DNA of 64,000 bases from CALMEC01 sp964393105 (GTDB lineage: Bacteria; Actinomycetota; Thermoleophilia; Miltoncostaeales; Miltoncostaeaceae), in assembly GCA_964393105.1 (NCBI GenBank), contig CAYMSM010000060.1:47356-111355 (forward strand). Reading direction: 5' to 3'. The position numbers and the translations under genes are program-made. Below the pieces are notes generated by a model, which saw only the letters and a program-made list of their open reading frames with translations, was not told where the DNA came from and did not search any database. This document shows, in pieces, positions 1-8,959 of this stretch (within the stretch, counting starts at the first letter, position 1; every line of letters starts with the position of its first letter).

Positions 1-284
1 GCGATGGCCAGGCGCATCGATTCGGCGTTCCAGTGGCCCAGGCGACCCCCCGGGAGCGTCACCTTGCGCGGGTAGAGCACGGGGACCCCTTCGACGCGAT
101 CGCCTCGAGGGATGTCGTGGTAGCGGGCCCAGCGCTTGAGGAGCGGGGGCGCGAACGCCTTGGGCGACACGACGCGCACGTCGTGGCCGAGCTCGATCAG
201 AGCGGTCACCTGCTCGTGCACGAACGTCCCCGCCGTCGGGTCGGCGGCGCTCGGGTACAGGTGCGACAACATCAGGATCCTCAT
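1..284 (-). CDS. Glycosyltransferase family 4, N-terminal part (runs off window)
   Basis: Reading leftwards from an ATG at 284, the frame stays open to the window edge, giving about 94 residues that begin MRILMLSHLYPSAADPTAGT. This is the typical start of GT-B glycosyltransferases of family 4 (a Rossmann strand, then the flexible acceptor-side loop and a helix with FVHEQVTAL). The donor-binding C-terminal half is outside the window. The start overlaps the stop of the upstream O-antigen ligase-like gene by ATGA, so the two are probably cotranslated in a polysaccharide operon. The sugar donor cannot be told from this fragment. Confidence 0.8.
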   Translation of the reverse strand, partial: MRILMLSHLYPSAADPTAGTFVHEQVTALIELGHDVRVVSPKAFAPPLLKRWARYHDIPRGDRVEGVPVLYPRKVTLPGGRLGHWNAESMRLAI

Positions 285-1744
285 GGCGTGTGCTCCACAG
301 ACCGGGTGTGCTCGGTCGTCCCAGCGGATGGCGCGCCGGCCGCCTGCGCCATGACGAGCGTCAGCATGCCGAGCCCGAACGTGATCCACATGGGCGCGAA
401 GTGGATCACGGACGACGGGCCCAGCGAGCCCACGACAAATCCCACCAGCGACAAGGCTCCGGCCAGCCCGAGCCAGCGCACGAACGGATCGTCGGTTCGC
501 CGCGCGGCGCGGAGCTGGCCGCGCAGGAGCGTCAGGTACAGACCCAGGTAGAGCGCGAAACCGACGACGCCGAGGTTGACAAGCACCTCGAGCCACCAGT
601 TGTGCAGGTTCTCGACGCCGGTGAAGTTCGCGAGGGATCGGACGCTCGTCTCGGCGTTGCCGGCTCCGACGCCGAGGCCGCCCGAATCGGCGACGAGCGC
701 GAGCCCCTCGTCGAGCACCGACGCGCGCACGGCGCCCGATCCCAAACCCGCCTTCTGCTGCTGGGACAGGATGCTGATGTCGAACTTGGTGACGATGCGT
801 TCGGGCAGCGGGATCAACCCCCCGCCTCCGAGCGAGGGCGCCACCAGCAACACGGCGAGCACGGCCACGGTGATGCCGGCGACGGCACGTCCGCGCCGCC
901 GCCGGTCGGTCGCGAGCACCAGGACCAGGCCACCCAGCACCAAGAACGTCGCGATCAGATTGGAGCGGCTGCCGGTGAACAGCAGCGCCGTCAGTGTGAC
1001 GGCGCCACCAACGGCTCCCAGCGCAATCAGGCGCGCGTCGCGGAACACGATCGGCAGGCACAGGAAGTACGGCAGCGTCAGGCTCAGGTACGTCGCGAAG
1101 TTGTTCTGATTGCCGAACAGGCTGGTCGCAAACGCCGCATCGCGGGAGCTTCCCGCAAGCGCTGATGTGGGCAGCCTGAACCCGAAGCGCACCTCGGCGA
1201 GCGCAAGGGCGGTGGCGACGGTGAACGTCACGCCGAGCGCCACCAGGAGTCGAATCGCTGCCCGCCGCCGCCGGAACGCCAGCGGGATCCCGATCGTGAG
1301 TCCGGCCATCATCGTCAAGAACAACGTCCAGCGCAGTGCGGCGGCGGCGTCGGTCGACCAGAAGATCGACAGGATCGACCAGCTCACAAGCCCGATCAGA
1401 AACCCGGCCGCGCGTGGCAGCCCCCGCGGGATGACGAGCCTGCCGTCCATCAGCAGGTACGCCACCACCCCGAGCGCCAGCAGCACGATCACCACGCGGA
1501 ACGCAAAGAGCGACGGCGCCTGCGGCAACGCCAGGTTGGGACCCAGGATCGCGGTGACCGCGGCGGCGCCGACGGCGAGACGCCCGAGTCGGGGCAGCTC
1601 GGTGGTCATGAGGACTGCGACGGCCAGGCCTGCGATCGCCAGACCCAATCCGGCGAGTGGATTGACCGCTGCGAGCACGCCCGCCGCACACACGCCGACG
1701 GCGAGGGCCACGAGTGTCGGCCGGGGCATGGCGCGTACGGACAT
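281..1744 (-). CDS. O-antigen ligase/polymerase-like membrane protein (Wzy_C type)
   Basis: A protein of about 487 residues, almost entirely hydrophobic, with roughly ten or more membrane segments. It has the layout of the Wzy/WaaL O-antigen ligase family: a NQNNF segment, a TGSRSN motif, a large periplasmic-side loop with LGVGAGN and HNWWLE, and a closing hydrophobic region. Such proteins polymerise or ligate lipid-linked polysaccharide at the outer face of the membrane. Neighbouring glycosyltransferases support an exopolysaccharide role. I chose the ATG at 1744 over a GTG at 1771; neither has a clear ribosome binding site. The gene diverges from the GGDEF/HD-GYP gene. Confidence 0.8.
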   Translation of the reverse strand: MSVRAMPRPTLVALAVGVCAAGVLAAVNPLAGLGLAIAGLAVAVLMTTELPRLGRLAVGAAAVTAILGPNLALPQAPSLFAFRVVIVLLALGVVAYLLMDGRLVIPRGLPRAAGFLIGLVSWSILSIFWSTDAAAALRWTLFLTMMAGLTIGIPLAFRRRRAAIRLLVALGVTFTVATALALAEVRFGFRLPTSALAGSSRDAAFATSLFGNQNNFATYLSLTLPYFLCLPIVFRDARLIALGAVGGAVTLTALLFTGSRSNLIATFLVLGGLVLVLATDRRRRGRAVAGITVAVLAVLLVAPSLGGGGLIPLPERIVTKFDISILSQQQKAGLGSGAVRASVLDEGLALVADSGGLGVGAGNAETSVRSLANFTGVENLHNWWLEVLVNLGVVGFALYLGLYLTLLRGQLRAARRTDDPFVRWLGLAGALSLVGFVVGSLGPSSVIHFAPMWITFGLGMLTLVMAQAAGAPSAGTTEHTRSVEHTP

Positions 1745-1913
1745 CGGCCGCGCAGGGTAGCAGCGACGCACCCACTCGTCCCTGTGTGCCCGGTCGCAGC
1801 GCTGCGAGGAATCTGCAGTATCCTTGGGGGGTGATCTGCCCCGTCAAGACCAGGGCTCGGAACCGAAGCGTCGGACGACCGCTCGTACCGGCCGTGCGTG
1901 GTGAGGCGGCCCT

Positions 1914-3992
1914 GTGATCGGATCCGGGAGGGCTCCGAAGGAAGGCACCGGACCGCTTCACCGGCTGAAGCGGGCCATCGATCGCGGCCGTCGCGCCGCT
2001 GCGGCCCCCCAGATCGCCGCCGAGCGCGACGCGACCGCTGCGGTCATCGCGTCGGTCCAGGATGGCGTCGCGGTCATCGACGGGGCCGGATGCATCACAG
2101 AGGCCAACGAACGGCTCTGTGAGATCACGGGCGCGACCCGAGACGACCTCGTCGGAGCGGCTCCACCTTGGGCATCGGGTGTCGCCCACGGGTTCGTTGG
2201 TGAAGCCGACCTCGAGATCCTCCGCGGCGGCGGCGGTGAGTGTTCGGTCATCCTGACGTCGTCACGACTCGCGGCGGACACCTCGGCAGGCGGCTGGGTC
2301 CACATACTCAAGGACGTCACCGATCGCAAGAGGGCGGAGTCGGAGCTGGCGGAGCGCGCTGCCGAGCAGGACGTCTTGCGGCGCGTTGCCACCGTGGTGG
2401 CACGTGGCGCCGAGCCCATCGAGGTGTTCGATCTGGTTGCGCGCGAGGTTGCGCTGATGTTGGGTGCCGAGGCCGGCCTCGTCACGCGCTTCGATCCCAT
2501 TGCCGAGCGGGGCATCGACGTCGGGGTCTGGACGGCCCCAGACTCGCCCGCCGAGCGGCCGCCAGCCCGCGTCCCGCTCGACGGCGGTGCGCCCACCGCG
2601 TTGGTCTCCCGCTCGGGCGAGGCGGCCCGCGTCGACGATTTCAGCGGCATCGACTTCAAGACGGCTGAGGTGCTGACAGGCCACGGGTATCGGGGTGGGG
2701 TGGCCGCGCCGGTCGCGGTGGGCGCCCTGCGCTGGGGAGCGGTTGCAGCGCTCACCATCCGCGATGGCGGGTTGCCGGAAGGGTCGGAGGACCGCATCGC
2801 GCGGTTCGCCGAGCTCGTCGGCCTGACGGTCGCCAACGCCGACGCACGGGCACGGCTGGCGAGCCAGGCCGCTACCGATCCGCTGACGGGCCTCGCCAAC
2901 CACCGTAGTTTCCACGAGCGGCTCGAGCAGGAGGTGGCGCGCGCGCGCGCCGAAGGTGGCGAGCTGGCTCTCGTGGTTCTGGATCTCGACCGCTTCAAGG
3001 ACGTCAACGACGCCTTCGGTCACCAGATCGGCGACGACGTATTGGCCGAGGCGGCCAGGCGGCTGGCGGCCGAGGCGCGGTTCGGCGAGCTCGTGGCACG
3101 GGTCGGCGGAGAGGAGTTCGCCTGGATCCTGCCCGGGAGCGACGGCATCAATGCCTGGCGCGCGGCCGAACGGGCGCGGCTGGCGGTTGCCGCGGCCCCG
3201 TTCGCCGGGGGGGTCGGCTTCGTCACCGCATCGGCGGGGGTCGCGGATCTGACCCAGGGGTCCGACGCGGGTGCGCTCCTGCGTCTGGCCGACGGGGCGC
3301 TCTACTGGGCCAAGGCCCATGGGCGCAACGTTACGTTGCGATACTCGCCCGAGGTCGTCCAGGAGCTATCGGTGGCGGAGCGTGCGGAGCGCCTGGCACG
3401 CAGCCAGGGCGTGATGGCGCTCCGGGCGCTGGCGAGGGCCGTGGACGCCAAGGACCCATCAACCGCCCGTCATGCCGAGCGGGTGGCGGAGGTTGCGGTG
3501 CGACTCGGTTCACACCTTGGGTGGAGTCAGGATCGTCTGATCCTGCTGGAGGAGGCCGCGTTGCTGCACGACGTCGGAAAGATCGGCGTGGCGGATGCCC
3601 TCTTGTTCAAGCCTCAACGACTCTCGCCGCAGGAGCTCACCGAGGTCCAGATGCACGCACGCTTGGGCGCCGAGATCGTCTCGGACGTCCTGCGACCGGA
3701 GCAGGTCACCTGGGTGCGTAGTCACCACGAGCGCTGGGATGGGTTGGGGTACCCCGATTGCCTGTCGGGAATGGACGTCCCCGACGGTGCCCGCATCCTC
3801 GCCGTCGCGGACGCCTGGGATGCGATGACGAGCGTCCGGGTGTACGGCGCGCCACGCAGCCCGGTCGAGGCGCTGCAGGAGGTCCGTGACTGCTCGGGCA
3901 CGCAGTTCGACCCGCACGTCGCCGACGCACTGGACGCACTACAGCTCGACGGGCGACTCACGTCGACGGATGCGTCGAACTCCGTTCTTTGA
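1914..3992 (+). CDS. PAS-GAF-GGDEF-HD-GYP cyclic-di-GMP turnover protein
   Basis: A 692-residue soluble signalling protein. A PAS-like sensor lies at about 42-140, a GAF-like domain at about 155-310, a diguanylate cyclase domain at about 318-475, and an HD-GYP phosphodiesterase domain at about 498-680. The cyclase signature reads GGEEF (398-402), which is active-type, preceded by an inhibitory-site-like R389xxE. The phosphodiesterase has HDVGKIG (HD at 552-553) and HHERWDGLGYP (604-614). Both catalytic centres look intact, so it could make and degrade c-di-GMP. Start is GTG 1914; the upstream ribosome binding site is weak. It stands alone and diverges from exopolysaccharide genes, a common target of c-di-GMP. 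Confidence 0.9.
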   Translation: MIGSGRAPKEGTGPLHRLKRAIDRGRRAAAAPQIAAERDATAAVIASVQDGVAVIDGAGCITEANERLCEITGATRDDLVGAAPPWASGVAHGFVGEADLEILRGGGGECSVILTSSRLAADTSAGGWVHILKDVTDRKRAESELAERAAEQDVLRRVATVVARGAEPIEVFDLVAREVALMLGAEAGLVTRFDPIAERGIDVGVWTAPDSPAERPPARVPLDGGAPTALVSRSGEAARVDDFSGIDFKTAEVLTGHGYRGGVAAPVAVGALRWGAVAALTIRDGGLPEGSEDRIARFAELVGLTVANADARARLASQAATDPLTGLANHRSFHERLEQEVARARAEGGELALVVLDLDRFKDVNDAFGHQIGDDVLAEAARRLAAEARFGELVARVGGEEFAWILPGSDGINAWRAAERARLAVAAAPFAGGVGFVTASAGVADLTQGSDAGALLRLADGALYWAKAHGRNVTLRYSPEVVQELSVAERAERLARSQGVMALRALARAVDAKDPSTARHAERVAEVAVRLGSHLGWSQDRLILLEEAALLHDVGKIGVADALLFKPQRLSPQELTEVQMHARLGAEIVSDVLRPEQVTWVRSHHERWDGLGYPDCLSGMDVPDGARILAVADAWDAMTSVRVYGAPRSPVEALQEVRDCSGTQFDPHVADALDALQLDGRLTSTDASNSVL

Positions 3993-4008
3993 TGGGCCCA
4001 AACGAAGG

Positions 4009-5097
4009 TCAGGACGTTCGGTTGGGCCGGCGATCTCTGGCAACCGCGCGGAGGATTGACACGACGCGGGCGGCTTGACGGTCCACGCTGTGGATTTCGG
4101 CTGCGGCCCTGCATTTCGCAGGGGAGGGGGGATCGGCGATCAGGCGAAGCAGGCCGTGTGCAATCGAGGCGGGATCGAGCGGATCGACGCTCGTGCCGCT
4201 CGTGCCCACCACCTCGACGGCTCCGCCGACGCGCGTGGCGGCAACCGGGCGGCCACTTGCGAGCGCCTCGAGCGCGACGACGCCCAGCGGCTCCACCAGG
4301 CTCGGCAGCGCCAGGACGTCCGACGCGGCCAGCCAATCGGTGATCGCCGAGTTTGGGAGTGCTCCCGGCATGACCAGAGCGCTCTCGACGCCGTACCGTA
4401 CCGCGCCCGCGCGGATCGCCCCGGCGAGGGGACCGTCGCCGACGAACGCGAGCCTGGCGTCGGGGTGCGTGCTACGGACCTGCTGGAATGCCTGCAGCAG
4501 GCGCAGCGGGTTCTTGCGCTCCGTCAGCCCCCCCACGGCGAGCACGAGCGGTCCCCGTCCGAGGCCCAGCCGCGTGCGCGCCGCGATTCGATCAGCCGGC
4601 CGGAAGCGCTCGAGGTCGACACCCATGTTCGCGACGTGGACGGGCGGAAGGCGCAGGCCGAAGCTCCGAAGCTCACCGGCCAGGTACTCGCTGACGGCGA
4701 TGAGGGCCGATGCGCCCTGCACGGCCGTGGCGGTCAGCGCCCGTAGGCGCGGGCTCTGCAGGTTGCGGACGTCCCGGCCGTGGGCGGTGACGACCCAGGG
4801 GCGGCTCAAGAGGCGCCCACTCGCGGCTGCGATCGCACCCGTCGGGAACAGGTAGTGCGCGTAGATGACGTCGGCGCGGTGGGTCCGGGCGACCGCCCGC
4901 ACGGCGAGCCCGGCGTACTTGGCCGGTGTGCGCAGGGGCCCGTGTACGCGGGTGTCGATGACGACGCGCTCCACGTGGTGACCGGAGCGCTCGATCGCGT
5001 CGCACATCACCTCGACGAAGGCGCCGTAGTCGGGGTCGGCGGGCCCGGGGTACATGTTGCTGAGGCACAGGATGCGCAGCGGGTCGACGTCGCTCAC
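4009..5097 (-). CDS. Glycosyltransferase family 4
   Basis: A 362-residue GT-B glycosyltransferase. The acceptor-side domain begins LRILCLSNMYPGPADPDYG and contains TAHGRDVRN. The donor-side domain contains VGGLTERKNPLRLLQAF, the PSLVEPLGVVALEALASG nucleotide-sugar region with the E(x7)E-type arrangement, and a typical C-terminal helix. It presumably adds one sugar to a lipid-linked oligosaccharide on the cytoplasmic side of the membrane. I set the start at GTG 5097, which overlaps the preceding stop by GTGA; the longer open frame upstream is only the shadow of the neighbouring membrane gene. It is the last gene of the operon starting near 7708 on this strand. Confidence 0.9.
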   Translation of the reverse strand: MSDVDPLRILCLSNMYPGPADPDYGAFVEVMCDAIERSGHHVERVVIDTRVHGPLRTPAKYAGLAVRAVARTHRADVIYAHYLFPTGAIAAASGRLLSRPWVVTAHGRDVRNLQSPRLRALTATAVQGASALIAVSEYLAGELRSFGLRLPPVHVANMGVDLERFRPADRIAARTRLGLGRGPLVLAVGGLTERKNPLRLLQAFQQVRSTHPDARLAFVGDGPLAGAIRAGAVRYGVESALVMPGALPNSAITDWLAASDVLALPSLVEPLGVVALEALASGRPVAATRVGGAVEVVGTSGTSVDPLDPASIAHGLLRLIADPPSPAKCRAAAEIHSVDRQAARVVSILRAVARDRRPNRTS

Positions 5098-6656
5098 GCG
5101 GGTGACATCACCGGCAGGGTGCGAGTCGCCTCGCGCGCCTGCGACGCATGGGTGGCCCCAATCGCGACCCCGATGGCGGTGAGGGCCCACACGACCGGAT
5201 CTTCGAAGAGCGCGGAGTACAGCAGGCTGTGCACGACGATCCCCGCGAGGATCGCCAGGATCGTCCACTGGGCAAGGCCGGCGCCGCCGGACGCCTGTCG
5301 CGAGCCACGCCACAGCACCGCGGTCACCATGCCGAGCAGGACCAAGAACAGGGCGAACCCGATCACGCCGAGCTCGGCCAGCGTCGTCACCGGCGCGGTG
5401 TGCGAGATGAAGACCCGCGTTCTGACCTCTTGTCTGCGAGGGAGCGTGCTGCGGTACTCCTGCGAGAACGCGCCCAGGCCGATACCGGTGACGGGAGCGT
5501 CCTTCCACAGCTCGAGGCCGCCCTCGACCAGGCGCAGACGTCCCTCGCCGGTGCTCGCGAGACGCTCGAGTGACGTCGCCTTGTCGCGGACGTTGGCGTT
5601 GAGGGCGACCACGGGGCCGCCGACGAGGATCAACGCGCTCACCCCGACGAGCAGCGTTCGCCGCCAGCCGAAGGCACGGAACGCGAGCAGGGTCACCGCC
5701 ACCATCAATCCCAGCGCGCTGGAGCGTGAGAACGTGACGACCAACCCGCCGGCCACCACCCCGGCGACGAGGCCCAGGACGACGAGCGTGCGGTTACGGT
5801 TGGCAACCACGGCGTACGCCGCCGTCACGACGAGCGCCAGCATCAGGTAGCGACCCAGGATGTTTGGGTCGTAGAAGGTCCCGTTGGCCCGGAAGAAGCG
5901 GTTGTAGACGTTGCCTTGCCTGAGGGTGTCGTTCCACCAGATCGTCCGGGTCGCAAACTGCGCCAACGCGATCGCCGCGATCCCGACGGCCATCCCGAGC
6001 GTGGTGTAGGCCATCGCGCGCAGCGGTCGCGTGGCGAGGGGCCACCAGTTGACCAGAAGGCGGTACATGATCACGAACGGGATGTAGAAGAACACCGCCT
6101 TGACGGTGCCTTCTTGCATGTCGGCGCTCCACCAGATGGAGACGAGCGAGAACGCGGTGAATGCCGCGATCGGGATGTCGAGCGCCGAGCGTCGATCGGT
6201 CGCATCGTGCAGCGTGCCACGCGCCCGACCCCATGCCCATGCCACGATCCCGATGCCGATGACCCAATAGAGAGGAACGAGCAGATTTCCGCTGCGGTCG
6301 CCTCCCAGCGACACAGGGATGCGGATGGGGAGGGCCACGGCGACGAGCACCAGCCACACCACCGGGCGGCGGATGCACAGGCGCGCCACCAGCAGGCTGA
6401 TGGCAAGGCCGACGGTCACGGCGATCACCGCCGCGCCGATCCGGACGGGCGAGTCGAGCCGGTCGCCCAGCTTGTCCAAGTCGCTGCGGGAGACGAGGCT
6501 TCCGACGAGCAGAAGCCACGATGCGATCGTCAGCGCCAGCGCCCCGGCGATCCGCGGGGTTGGCGAGCCCCCTCCACGTGCCGGGATCAGCATGGCCAAC
6601 ACACCGCCGGCCGCGCCGACCGCGGCGACGGCCTGGAACGATTCTACGCTCGTCAT
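5094..6656 (-). CDS. O-antigen ligase/polymerase-like membrane protein
   Basis: A 520-residue polytopic membrane protein. It has a hydrophobic N-terminal half, an NGTFYDPNILGRY motif, VTFSRSSALGL, and a large outer loop containing TGIGLGAFSQEY and SHTAPVTTLAELG, as in the Wzy/WaaL superfamily. It is a second, divergent copy of the type found at 281-1744 and likely polymerises or transfers a different glycan. The real start is the ATG at 6656, overlapping the FlgD-Ig-like gene by ATGA; the in-frame extension upstream is non-coding. The position between that gene and a GT4 gene supports surface polysaccharide export. Confidence 0.85.
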   Translation of the reverse strand: MTSVESFQAVAAVGAAGGVLAMLIPARGGGSPTPRIAGALALTIASWLLLVGSLVSRSDLDKLGDRLDSPVRIGAAVIAVTVGLAISLLVARLCIRRPVVWLVLVAVALPIRIPVSLGGDRSGNLLVPLYWVIGIGIVAWAWGRARGTLHDATDRRSALDIPIAAFTAFSLVSIWWSADMQEGTVKAVFFYIPFVIMYRLLVNWWPLATRPLRAMAYTTLGMAVGIAAIALAQFATRTIWWNDTLRQGNVYNRFFRANGTFYDPNILGRYLMLALVVTAAYAVVANRNRTLVVLGLVAGVVAGGLVVTFSRSSALGLMVAVTLLAFRAFGWRRTLLVGVSALILVGGPVVALNANVRDKATSLERLASTGEGRLRLVEGGLELWKDAPVTGIGLGAFSQEYRSTLPRRQEVRTRVFISHTAPVTTLAELGVIGFALFLVLLGMVTAVLWRGSRQASGGAGLAQWTILAILAGIVVHSLLYSALFEDPVVWALTAIGVAIGATHASQAREATRTLPVMSPA

Positions 6657-7708
6657 GGGCGCAGCGGGATCAACGCCCGCCCGGTGTCGGTTGTCGCGAC
6701 GACCCAGAGGTCCGCCGCGGGGATCTTCCGTGGGAGCTGGATGCGAATGGACCCGGCGGGCCCGCTCGCCTGGGCCCCGACTGGCGCACCAAGCACTTGT
6801 GTCGCGCTGCCCGGATCGCCGATACGCCGGAAGATGGCGAGCCGCACGCGGGTCGACGGCGCCAGCGGCGATCCGTCCGGGCCTCGCAGCTGGACGCGCA
6901 CCCTCGTCCCGAGCTTTGGCCGAGGCGGCGTCAGGGTGCCGATCAGGTGGCCGACCCAACACGTCGCGGATCGCTCCGAACGGTTGCCCGGTCCGTCGGC
7001 GAGAAATGCCCGCACGACGTAGAGGCCCGGCGTCGCGGCGCTCCCGTCGGCCGCCTTGCCGTCCCAGTCCCACAAGGTCGTCTCGCCCGCGCCGACGTTC
7101 TTGGGTCCGAACCGCGCGATCACCGGCGTTCCGGTCGCGCGGAGCACCTCGATGCCGAGCGCACCGCGATCGAGCGCAGTGGCGGCGACGCGACACTCGC
7201 CAGCGCCCGGACCGGCGAGCACGGCGGACTGCACCGACAGGGTTCCGAGCGGCGGTGCTTGGCGATCGAGCACCACCGACCGGCTGCGGTTGAAGCGCTT
7301 GCGCCCGGCCGATGCGCGAAGCACCACCTTGTAGCGACCGTCGGGGGAGGGGCGACCCTGGTCGTCGGTGCCGTCCCAGTCCAACGACACGATGCCCGCG
7401 GGACGCCGCGCGGAGACCAGGTCCTTGACGTGCGCGTCGTCACGATCGCGAATCTCGAGGTCGACGAGGCTCGCCTGGCTCAGTCTGATCGCCACCCGGG
7501 CGATCTCGCGCGTGCCGTCCCCGGTCGGGCTGAACTGCTTGGTCGTCTGGAACCGCGTCACGATCGGGGGTGGCGTGGGAAACGCGAAGGGCGCAAGGAA
7601 CACGGCAAGCCCCACTGCGAACAGCAGGACGAAACCTACGCCCACGACGCGTCGGGAGCGGGCAGGGCCAGCCGGTTGCAGCGCGGTGGTCGCGGGAGCG
7701 TCGCTCAT
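6653..7708 (-). CDS. Membrane-anchored protein with FlgD Ig-like repeats
   Basis: A 351-residue protein with one N-terminal membrane segment (about residues 22-44) and an extracytoplasmic part. It contains two FlgD Ig-like modules, recognisable by the pattern W-D-x-x-D/A-x-x-G-R-x-x-P-D-G-x-Y (SLDWDGTDDQGRPSPDGRY near 110-130, and LWDWDGKAADGSAATPGLY later). Such modules are structural and occur in secreted and surface proteins; no enzyme motif is visible. It is the first gene of an operon with the O-antigen ligase-like and GT4 genes (ATGA overlap at 6653-6656). Upstream lie a TACCCT box and a 22-bp palindrome. Confidence 0.75.
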   Translation of the reverse strand: MSDAPATTALQPAGPARSRRVVGVGFVLLFAVGLAVFLAPFAFPTPPPIVTRFQTTKQFSPTGDGTREIARVAIRLSQASLVDLEIRDRDDAHVKDLVSARRPAGIVSLDWDGTDDQGRPSPDGRYKVVLRASAGRKRFNRSRSVVLDRQAPPLGTLSVQSAVLAGPGAGECRVAATALDRGALGIEVLRATGTPVIARFGPKNVGAGETTLWDWDGKAADGSAATPGLYVVRAFLADGPGNRSERSATCWVGHLIGTLTPPRPKLGTRVRVQLRGPDGSPLAPSTRVRLAIFRRIGDPGSATQVLGAPVGAQASGPAGSIRIQLPRKIPAADLWVVATTDTGRALIPLRP

Positions 7709-7732
7709 CTCATGTGGCAGGGTACGGATGTG

Positions 7733-7754
7733 GTGACGACCGATCGGTCGTCAC
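7733..7754. promoter_or_regulatory. 22-bp perfect palindrome upstream of the surface-polysaccharide operon
   Basis: The half-site is GTGACGACCGA and the whole 22 bp reads identically on both strands. It lies 25 bp before the start of the FlgD-Ig-like gene. A minus-strand TACCCT box (7719-7724) sits between the two, so the palindrome would cover the -35 region. It could be a repressor operator, or a hairpin ending the glycosidase-like transcript; there is no T-run. Confidence 0.45.
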
Positions 7755-7799
7755 CCCCGATACCTCTTCGACATCCACCCAGTAGGTCCGTTCAGGCTT

Positions 7800-7812
7800 G
7801 TCAGATTCTGAC
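7800..7812 (-). terminator. Small inverted repeat just after the glycosidase-like gene
   Basis: GTCAGATTCTGAC is a 13-nt hyphenated palindrome lying 5 nt beyond the stop codon of the minus-strand gene ending at 7817. Its position fits a weak terminator or RNA-processing hairpin, but the stem is short and no T-tract follows. Confidence 0.25.
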
Positions 7813-7816
7813 GAAC

Positions 7817-8959
7817 CTATGGCAGCGCCCATTTCGCCGAGAGCGGTGTCGCGATCGCGAGTGCCCGGAACCGGTCGAACGACGGCTTCGTGGACAGATC
7901 GGCGCGGAAGAGCCCGGCGGGCCAGCTGCGGTGATCCTGCATGTTGAACCACACGACCAGCTCGACTTGGGTGTTCCTGGCTGCGACCTTGTACGTCAGA
8001 TCGACCCACTTGGCCTGCTGGGACTCGGACGCGAAGTAGCGGTGGTACGGCGAGTAGCTCGTGGTGTAGCCGGTCTCGGAGATGATGAGGGGCATCCGGT
8101 TTTGGGGGTGCATCCTGTTGATGAGCCTCGTCAAGCCCGGCAGGTTGCGCCACGAGGGGAAGAACACCGCGCGATCGGGTGGTCCCACGGGGTACAGGTG
8201 CTGCGCCCACATGTCGAACGGCATGTTTCGCCCCCCGCCCAATTCCTTGTGGAGCAGCCGGGTGAACTCGAACGTCCCGATCGTGGTGATCGCGTTCTTG
8301 CATCCGCCCGACTCGGCCTTGGTCGACCCCGTCTCGCCCGCGACGATCAGGAGGTCGGGATTGGCCATCCGGATCTTGGGTTCGGAGGCCTTGAGGAGCG
8401 CCGCGTACGACTTTGGTGATACGGGCACCCAGCGCTTCCCCACGCGCGCGCACTGTGGCGTGGTGAACAGGTAGATGTTCGGCTCGTTTCGCACGCTGAT
8501 GGTCTTGATCGCCGGCAGCGTGCCGCCTGCCGGGGCGGGGTACGTGCCGTTGTACCGGCGCGCGACGGCCCCGGCGAATGCGGCACCGTCGGCGAAGCGC
8601 GGCGAGGCGTTCCACTTGCCACTGGTCGACGCCCACGCAGGTGTGCCGTTGAGGGTGACCATCGTGCCGATGCCGCGCGTACGCAGGTTGGTGATCATCC
8701 GATCGTAGCGCGACCAATCGTAGGCAGGATCGGCAGGATCATCGGGGTTCGCAGGCCGGGTCGGGGCGACGTGGTTCCAGTCCAGGCCCAGGCGCGTGTA
8801 CTTGACTCCGGTCGAGGCGATCAGATCGGTCCGGGCGTCGATCTGGGCCGGGTCGGTCAGGTGAAACACCAGGTCATCCTCAATCGCCACCACGGGAGCG
8901 CCGAACGCCGGCGTTGCTCCCAAGACGACGAGGGCGAGGCAGGCCAGAGCCCGGTTCAT
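7817..8959 (-). CDS. Secreted glycoside hydrolase-like protein (TIM-barrel, GH39/GH5-like)
   Basis: A 380-residue protein with a cleavable signal peptide (cleavage probably after AFG, near residue 20). The rest resembles clan GH-A (beta/alpha)8 glycosidases: an N-terminal strand with YTRLGLDWNHVAP, the acid/base motif RNEPN (Glu159), and a nucleophile-like IISETGY (Glu295). Both catalytic glutamates are therefore present. Substrate is unknown; polysaccharide trimming is plausible from the neighbouring polymerases. It overlaps the upstream gene by ATGA. A paralogue at 40384-41517 has the same architecture but has lost the nucleophile. Confidence 0.75.
   Translation of the reverse strand: MNRALACLALVVLGATPAFGAPVVAIEDDLVFHLTDPAQIDARTDLIASTGVKYTRLGLDWNHVAPTRPANPDDPADPAYDWSRYDRMITNLRTRGIGTMVTLNGTPAWASTSGKWNASPRFADGAAFAGAVARRYNGTYPAPAGGTLPAIKTISVRNEPNIYLFTTPQCARVGKRWVPVSPKSYAALLKASEPKIRMANPDLLIVAGETGSTKAESGGCKNAITTIGTFEFTRLLHKELGGGRNMPFDMWAQHLYPVGPPDRAVFFPSWRNLPGLTRLINRMHPQNRMPLIISETGYTTSYSPYHRYFASESQQAKWVDLTYKVAARNTQVELVVWFNMQDHRSWPAGLFRADLSTKPSFDRFRALAIATPLSAKWALP

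Noticed and set aside
1772..1913. Possible c-di-GMP riboswitch ahead of the GGDEF/HD-GYP gene
   Set aside because: The leader is short and no GEMM-type conserved segments were found.
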